A stretch of DNA of 64,000 nt from contig OX453287.1 of assembly GCA_949710005.1 (NCBI GenBank), positions 8,180,386 through 8,244,385 on the forward strand, read 5' to 3'. The notes under the pieces were generated by a model. That model was given only the letters and a program-made list of their open reading frames with translations. It was not told where the DNA came from and did not search any database. Source of the DNA: Ricordea florida (Eukaryota; Cnidaria; Anthozoa; Corallimorpharia; Ricordeidae). Position 1 is the first letter of the stretch. Every line of letters starts with the position of its first letter. Positions 54,255 to 63,667 of the stretch are shown here, one piece after another. Position numbers and translations under genes: made by a program.

Positions 54255-57200
54255 TATATATGTTTCACCTAATGAATAGGGAAACTGCATCAAAGGCTGG
54301 AAAGTTGGAAAAAAATTGACAGCCCTGGCCATCCTATGAACATCCGTGAGAGCGAAACGCTCTTAAGGGTGAAATAAAAAGATATGACACCGAGTAGTTT
54401 GGTTCAATGCCAGATCGTTGCGGGTTCAGTGGGCACGATTCAGTTCAGTTATTTTGATTCCCCTTTTTCGGTAGTCCTGTATCACTAAATCTATTGTAAT
54501 TAAAGATTATTCTTCAACAGAAACAGGACTCGACAAATAAAAGTATAAAAAAGCTGCTTGAGGAACACGGCTGTAGGTTCATAAACAAGGTACGACATTT
54601 TGTAGGATTCAAGCGAGTGTCCATGTTTCAGAAAACCCAACTCGTGAGTAAAAATCGCACGCATTGTTATCAATTAATCTCTACTTATTTTATAAGTCAC
54701 TATATCTCTTACTTTCTATAAAAGTTCAAAAATGTTCTTTTCTTGTCGTTTAGTCATAATTCGCTTTCTTGTTTGTGCGACGAATGCGTGAGTTTTTGCG
54801 GGAACAACCAAGAAATTCGACTCGTCCCCAGAGTTCCCTGCGGTCATGCGCTAGCTAACAAAGAGTGGGCTCTGGGTACGAGATTGCAAAGAAACCTGCC
54901 CGAAGTTTACATAACCAAAAAGCTCTCTGAGGCTCAGGCCGCAAAAAAGCTCTCTGAGGCCCCCAGGCCTTCTTGAGACACGGGCCCCAGAGCCTGCAAA
55001 CAATAACGGGGATATCAAAGAGTGCAACAGATAATTAACAATTGTCCCACTCAATTGCAATCTCGTCGTACATGAGCTAATAGCCAACGAGGCGCGTAGC
55101 GCCGAGTTGGCATTTCTTCATGTACGACGAGATTGAGTGGAATAATTGTTTTATTACACCACTAAACCCTCGCTTATGAGGCACTGGAAGTAGTTTGTAC
55201 GACAAGAATTGACTTTGTTATTGTTTGTAAACAGAACCATATTATTATCGAGCCGATATGTAAAAACGTTTCAAACACGAGTCCGGCTCGTTTTTAAGCA
55301 TCTCTTTGATGCACTTGTCAAAATTTTCGAGTTTAGCAAATTAGTCTGAGAATTAAAAGTTGAAAAAGCAGGCAGAAATAAAATAAAAACTCAGTTTACG
55401 GGCTCCACAGATCTTTCAAAATGGCGGCTGATTGAAAGAGTTTTAAACAATTTCCCCACATAATTTGCTCACTTACCGTCGAATAATTTCATGCCATATT
55501 TATTTGCTTCGGTAGTATTTTTTGGTATATTCGTTTCAAGCAAGACTTGAATTTTTCCCCGTCTAATTCAAGAAATAATTCCTCCATGATGGCCGTTTTC
55601 CGTACTAATGGGATATGAGCTGATGGCCTGTGAGTAGGGAACCAATCAGAGCGCGCGTTTGCTCATATCTTGAGGTTGCAGATATAATAACGTGCTTTAT
55701 TTGCAAAAGAACATCCATTTTAGTTGATGATAATACGAAAGAAATTGATCACAACTAAATGCGTCATCTGCTGAGGCTGTTAAAAATACATAAATTAACA
55801 AAATTAGGTCAAACAGACAGTGTTTCAAGAATCACATGTGGCAATATCAAAAGAACTACTGCTCGATCTGCGACACCAAGCCTTAGGTTTTGTGCCCGTG
55901 TTTATGTAGTTACGCGTCTAGTTGTATTCATGAGACACAAAGACTTCGAGTTCATTTGTAATACATGGCACATATTTGAAATGACGCCTTTTAATTTCTT
56001 TTCTAATCTTTAGGGGAACGGAATTACATCAGTATCAAGGGTTTCCAGTAGTTCACAGAGTACTGCAATACAGGATACTCTGGAGTTGGTCCTACTCTGC
56101 ATCTCAATAGCTGCTGTGATAGTTTCTCTTGTACTGTTGAGCGTCTTGAGGTAAAAACATTCAAACGGCAACTAAGCTCCACCTCGGAATTTAAGAAAGT
56201 GCTCGTAACTGGAGCTGGTTTCTCGCAAGAGCTTTAATCTAATAAGCATAAGGCTTGCGCAATATAAAAACATGTAGTTATTACAAGAGATTTGTTCTCT
56301 TGGTTATTATTAGTCTATTAATTAACTGTAAAGTTACAAAGTCACTTTAGTTTTGCCTGCCAAAGAAGAGATTTGCAAATGTGCTGCTAACTCACACACA
56401 GAGATTATAAACTTGTTGAAAGTCTTGAGTTATAAGAAACAGACTCCGAGTATTTCAGTGGCTGCTAACGAGAACTTAAAAACCGGAAAAGACCAGTCGG
56501 TAATTTTTAAAAGTGTATTGATGGTTCATTGTTATCGAAAAGAGATATAAGTATAAATACTCAGGTGATTATACAAAATCGCGCGCTCTGATTGGTTCGC
56601 TATCTCGGATTATCAGCCGATAATCAAGTCGACGAACAAAATGGCTGTCAGTCGTTCGCGCGCTTTTGATGAAATAAAGTTTTTCCTATTGTACAATGCC
56701 TTTCCTTTTCTTTTTTTTAATTAATCACCTGTGTATTTATACTAAAACAATTATTCGCCTAAGGCTCAGTGATTATCGGTGAATAATTGTTAATTAAAAA
56801 AGGTCTTAAGAGGATAATTTTCTGAAGCTTCATCATCTTTTTACTTGACAATTTATTGATATTGTATGGAGAGTTTGTTCATTGATCATCACTGGGAGTA
56901 AAGGAGAAACACCAAACCATCACTTGTCAACATAAAATGATACATTTTGTGGTATTTTATCTTTTATTTAATAACCCTGGAATTAAGCGCAGTGTAGTTT
57001 TCGCTTGTATAATTCAAATGTTGATTTATTCTGAATTGTTCTATCTGGGTTAATGGTATTTTTCGCTTTTTTGTAAAATAGACTAAAACGCTCCGAAAGG
57101 CTGTTTGTGCATAAGAATCTTTTGCTGTCCTTGGGACTTGGAAATCTTGTGTACGTCCTCGACTTAAAGTTGTTCACCACGATGGAAAAATACCCGGTAT

Positions 57201-60200
57201 GTGCACAATGGGGCTATAATTAAAGGTGTCCTTTCGTATAGTGAATCCTGAAAGAATTTGCCTCAAATGATTAAGAAACTTGAAGAGGACAAATTTAGCT
57301 TGTTGAAACCGGATTCGCAACGGCTTTGATATATGCTGTTTTGTGTCAAACATGCTAAAGTACGTAAGTAAGTAAGTAAGAAAGTGAGAAAGCGAGTAGG
57401 TGAATAAAGAAGTAAGTGAGTGAGTACGTGGGTAAGTTAGTGAGTAAGTGAGTAGGTAAGTAAGTGAGTAAAAACGTGAGTGAGTGAGTGAGTAAGTGAG
57501 AGAGTAAGTGAGTGAATGAGTAAGTGAGTGAGTGACTAAGTAAGTGAGTGAGGTAAGTACGTGAGTAAGTGAGTGAATGTGCAAGCAAGGAAGTGAGTAA
57601 GTGGATGAGTGTGTGAGTGACTGAGTAAATGAATGAGAAAGTGAGTGAGTGAGTGAGTAAGTGAGTGAGTGGGTAAGTGAGTGAGGAAGTAAGTGAGTAA
57701 GTGATTTAGTATGTGAGTGACTGAGGAAGTGAATAAGTGAGTGAGTGAACAAGCAAGTAACTGAGTAAATGAATGAGTAAGTGAGTGGGTAAGTGAGTGA
57801 ATGAGTAAGTGAGTACGTGATTTAGTATGTGAGTGACTGAGGAAGTGAATAAGTGAGTGAGTGAGTGAGTAAGTGAGTGAGTGCGTGAGTGAGCAAGTAA
57901 GTAAGTGAGTGAGTATGTGAGTGACTGAGTAAGTGAATGAATAAGTGAGTAAGTACGTAAGTGAGTAAGTAAGTGAGCAAGTAAATAAGTAAGTGAATGA
58001 GTAAGTGAGTGAGAGAGTGAGTAAATAACTAAGTGAGTGAGTAAATAAGTAAGTGAGTGATTGAGTAAGTGAGTGAGTATGTGAGTAAGTAAGTGAGTGA
58101 GTGAACGAGTAAGTAAGTGAGTGAATGAGTGAGTAAGAAAGTAAGTAAGTGAGTGAGTAACTAAGTAAGTGAGTGATTGAGTAAGTGAGTAAGTAAGTAA
58201 GTGAGTGAGTGAACGAGTAAGTAAATGAGTGAGTGAGTAAGTGAGGGAGTGAGTAAGTGAGTGAGTGAGTGAGTAAGTAAAGGAGAAAATGAGTACATAA
58301 GTAAGTGAGGAAGTGAGTGAGTGTGTGAGTGACTGAGTGAGTGAATGATTAAGTGAGTGAGTGACTAAGTAACTGAGTGATTGAATGAGTGAGTAGGTCA
58401 GTAACTAAGTCAGGGACGGCGGAGCCGGGGGGCTGGGGGACAGGCTTTACCCCCCTCCACTTTTTACGACTATGACATTTTTTGTCATTTTACACTTACC
58501 AAGGTTGTCTCTTTTTTAAGAAACATCCTATGGAGAATGTTGAAAATACCATTTCCGAGCCTCTAGATTTCAAAATGTTCTGGGGCAGGATTCCCCCAGA
58601 CCCTTCTAAAAACTCGCGACTTTGGCGCCCGTTTTCAAGCCACTTCACTTTAAGATACGCTTCGCCGTCCCTGTAAATGAGTAAGTTAGTGAGTGAGTAA
58701 ATGGGTGAGTAAGTGAGTGAGTGAGTGAATAAGTGAATAAAGGAGTAAGTGAGTGATTGAGTAAGTGGGTAAGTGAATGCGTTAGTGAGTGAGTGAGTGA
58801 GTACGTGAGTAAGTGACGAAGTGAGTGAGTGAGTAAGTGATTAAGTGAGTGAATAAGTGAGTATGTGAGTGAGTGAGTGAGTGAGTGAGTAAGTAAGTGA
58901 ATGAGTGAGTGAGTATGTAAGTGATTGAGTATGTGAGGAAGTGAGTAAATGATTGAGCGAGTAAGTGAGTGAGTAAGTAAGAAAGTGAGTAAGTGAATGA
59001 GTAAGTGAGTCAGCGTGTAAGTGAGTGAATGAGTGAGTGAGTGAGTGAGTGAGTGAGTACGTGAGTAAGTGAGTGTGGAAATTAGTAAGTGAGTGAGGAA
59101 ATGAGTAAGTGAGTGAGTAAGTGAGTAAGTAACTAGGTGAGTATGTGAGTCAGTGAGTGAGTAAGTAGGAGAGTACGTAAGTGAGTGAGTAAGTAAGTAG
59201 GTGAGTACGTGAGTAAGTGAGTGAGTGAGTAAGTGGGTGAGTACGTGAATAAGTGAGTGGGTGAGTGAGTAATTTAGTACGTGAGTAAGCGAGGTCCATA
59301 AACAAATATGTCGGTGACGTTATCTAACCTCACGAACATAACTTGTCTCCTGAAAATGATTTTGAATTCCAGAGAATTGGCCTCAGATTAAGTGTTTAAG
59401 TACAGGATTCCGTAAAATTTACACAATGCAAGGCGTTTTTCTGCAATCCTGCACCTATGAGAATCACTGATAGGCCTTTCCCGATTGTGCTCATAAAATG
59501 CTGGAAAGCTTCTCACTGAAATGCCAATCAGTTACTAAAAGAAATTGCCAAAAATCCAAAAATTTGCAACCTAAATTTCTTAACATTTTTATATAAACGT
59601 TAATAATAATTACTAACATCGGTCAAAAAAAATAGCTGGAAACTTACAGAGTTGTTCGCAAATATTGGCGAAACTTAAGGATACTCTTAAGTCTAACAGA
59701 ACAAAGCACATGGTTCATTTGACGTCTTGCCGAATGATATGAGGGAGCTTGGACGAAACCAGCTCTACTGATTGCATTCTAAAACCATATAAGACCAAAA
59801 TGTTACACATTCTTTGCATTATTATATCGAAGCATGAGAGAGAATTCAAGGTAATCTTGGAGGGCGGACTCTTGCTGTGGGCCAAGCGCATTGGTCAGAA
59901 GACTAAAAGCCCTTTCTGCAGAGGCCGAGCTTGGCTGAATCAACAGGAGTTTTTTTTTTTTTTTAACGAGTGAAGACCAGTGCGGGAGGGTGTCTTTGTG
60001 ATTTACGCACCTAATCAGCTTGTCATCCTCGCATGTAACTGTGACCCCATCAGATGACCCCATCATCTACGAAATCGTTGGCTTTTTCGTGCTTGATATG
60101 TGCTCTAAACCTATATTTTGCTCAAAAGTCGCTCAGAAAGGCGAAATTTGCTCGAGGTTGCTAGAACCACGAAAAGTTGCTCTCAACGCCCAAAGTTGCT

Positions 60201-63200
60201 CAAAAGTTGCCGAGCACAATCGGAAAAGGCCTAATCACTGGTTGTCCTGTTAGAACTTGCATATAACATAGAGGAACTTTCCTCTCCTGAAAAAAAAACC
60301 GGCAGAGATGACACAAGTCAATTTATGAAATAAAGCACTGTGTCAAACTTGACAAGACCAGCAACAGTACCGCGGCCCGTACCTCACCAGCCACATGTAC
60401 GCACTGCGTACCTATTTTTGTTTTTTAACACAGGCCCTCTGTTCCACAGTGGCTGTGGTTCAACACTTCCTCCACACATCGTTGTTCACTTGGATGTTGG
60501 TTGAAGGGATCAACCTGTACATCATGTTGGTCAAAGTGTTTTCAGTCAACAGACAGTATATAACCTATCTGCTTACAGGATGGGGTGAGACTACAAAATT
60601 CAAATGCGTTGAAATCTTATGCACGTATTAGTTTCTGTAAACGTTGCTTGAGATCAAATTGTTTTCAATAACCGAATTAGTTTGAGAGGCTCACATCGTA
60701 ATTCATTATAAAGAATCGAGTGGTATACCAAGTGGTAGCAAGTTGATAAAATCCATATCACACATGTGCGGATATAAATTATATCTACACATTTGTGACA
60801 TAACTGTCCGTGCAGCGTTTTTATCGATTTGCTGTCACTCAGTATTCGGTATACGATAGCAATAAAAGTTTTTTTCATGGTCACTTGGAAATATGAATAT
60901 TCAGTCCTTCTCACGTTGAAAATTATTTCACTCGTTTGCTGCCCTCACTCATAACATAGTTTTCAACACTCAAAGAGAGATTTTTTATCTCCGAGCGGCC
61001 ACTGATGTAATATCATCTACGTTTATTTTCAAACAGGAATCCCAGCCATTATTGTGGGTTTAGTTGCTGCCATCAAACCCTCTACCTATGATATGTCAAA
61101 AACTATTTACGATGAGATCACATGTGGACCAGCGACAATTACCGGAAAGGTCAAGCGAACCAGGTTTGGTTATCATGTATACATCGCATCGTATTGACCA
61201 AGCGCGAGGGCCGATATTCTCGCTGTGCGGTCCCAAGCAAGCTTAGTCAATAAAAGACTTATTACATGCCAGTCCACGATTGGAAACTACGTTTCAATTT
61301 TGTGTAGTCACACGAATACTAGCCTGTTTGCATGTTTGTATTTTCACCGGCTTTTTGTCTAGCATTCTGTTCAGGAGCTGTTTGGCATCATTGAAAATCG
61401 GCAAAAAAGTCCATACTTGACTGACGAAAATATGACTTTGAATTCCGTGAAATCGGTCCGATACTGGACAAATATTGGCCCTCGTATGGACTAGAATTGA
61501 AGGATTCTGATTCAGCCATGTTTAAGCATCCATAGACTCTGGTATCACGAACTTGGTACACATTTCCGATTGACCACGCGTGAGGCAGCATTAGTTTGCC
61601 ATGATGTCGTCTCAAACACTAGCTCGTGTTTTAATCGTGTTTGTACCGAAATGAAAAATTAAGTTCGATATTGAGGCGTAATCACGGCTTGATAATGTCG
61701 GCGTTGGAGGGAAATAAATTTTCTCATAACTGACAGCCCTTATAAAGCCGTGATGTCGTCTCAAAATGGAATTAAGCTTATAGAAACCTTGAAATTGAGA
61801 TAATCAAACGAATTAAGTTATACCACCGTATGGTAAAAGAGAGGTGCTGACGTTTCGAGCGTTAGCCCTTCGCCGGAGCGAATGTCGAAACGTCAGCACC
61901 TCCCTTTTACCTTACAGTAGTACAAATTAATTTACCAACTTGTTAGATTATCCCAATTTCTTGTGTTTCAATTCCCCACCGACGCAGCACCAGTTTCTTT
62001 AGAACTATGCTCAAAATACTTACTTCTTTAGAAACTATCCTCAAAATACTTACTCATATTATTGTATTATAAACTCACAATTTCCTCGCATCTGGAAAAC
62101 TGCGCGCATCTCACCCATTCCAAAGGTAGATCACCCCAAATCTGAATCGGACTTTCGCCCAGTCTCGATCTTGCCCGCCCTTTCGAAAGTTTTCAAACGT
62201 CTGGTACTTAAACAATTAGTTCAATACATCAATCATCAGTCACTATTACGACAAAGCATTTCTGGCTTAAGGAGAGGACACTCTACAACTACTGTTCTAC
62301 TTGGCAATAGGGACGATCTTATAAGGGCAATGAAGAGAGGCGAATCGAAGTAACATTGATGGTCACTGCAGACTATTCCAAAGCCTTCTATACTGTGAGA
62401 TTCAAATCAGTCTTGGAAAAGATGCATGCGATGGGTTTTTCAAAGAACTTTCTTCACTGGATGCTAAATTACCTCTCCGACAGGCAGCAGTTTGTCCAAA
62501 TTGATGCTAGAATGTCTGACTACCAACAGTAGAGTTCGGGGTGCCTCAGGGATCAATTTTAGGACCATTTATATTCAAACTACATGTTGCAGATCTCCAG
62601 CAGCATGTCGACTGTACTTGCTTTCAGTACGCAGACGATACGACTTTTTATGTCCACTCCAAGGTTACTGACTTGGACGAATGTGCAATCAATCTAAATA
62701 CTGCTATATCAAGTCTTGAAACATACTCTATTAACTCTAATTTAGCACTAAAGTCGTCGAAGACGAAATGGATGCTTGTTTCAACGAGACAAATGGTTCG
62801 GACGCATGGTCTCGACTCCCACACACTGGACGTGAACTGCCAAGGAACAACGCTGGGGCGTGTACTAACCACCAGGCTGCTCGGATTACAACTGGACCAA
62901 CATCTGACTTGGGAAGATCACATCACAAAGCTGCTCTCATCATGTTATGGCACTCTAGCAGTACTTCGAAAGTTAAAGAACTTGGCACCTTTCCATGTGC
63001 GCAGGCAACTTGCGGAGAGTCTTGTTCTATCTAAGTTGGACTATGCGTCTGCTGTCTTCGACCCTCTGCCAGCGTACCAGATGCGGCGCCTCCAGCGCGT
63101 TCAAAATGCTTGCGCTGGATTCGTGTTAGACACCTACGCTAGAGAAGCTGACTTGAAAAAGTTAAATTGGTTATCCATTGAAAAAAGAAGGGAGTTTTCA

Positions 63201-63620
63201 ATTCTGAAATTAACTTTTAAGTCACTTTCCGATAGAAATTTTCCCGAATATATTAGGCCTAATCTCCATTCAGTCTCGAACTAAAATTTAAGATCCTCAA
63301 CAGCACCAGTCATAAGTATTCCTAAAGAAAGAAACACTTTTCAGGACCGTAGTGCTACACTTTTTAATAAAGTACCTGCTAGAATTTGAAATGTAGATGA
63401 CTACGGACTTTTCTGTAGAAGTGTTGGGCAATGGCTTGCTTAATAGCGGTCTTAAGCGTCTACAAGTCGACTCTGTATGACTACTAGTTTTGCATTTTTA
63501 TTATCTAGTTGTAAATATAAGTCGTTTTACAAATATCTAATTAGTTAGGCTAGTATAGTTTTAGTATTTTAGCATATTGAAAAATGAAGAGCCACTATGT
63601 GGAAATGTTTTCCATAAAGG

Positions 63621-63667
<47 letters not shown>

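Noticed and set aside
57174-57752. 192-codon minus-strand frame rich in Leu, Thr, His and Ser
   Set aside because: Translation of the AGTA/AGTG array; the last part overlaps the antisense of the TM2 exon.
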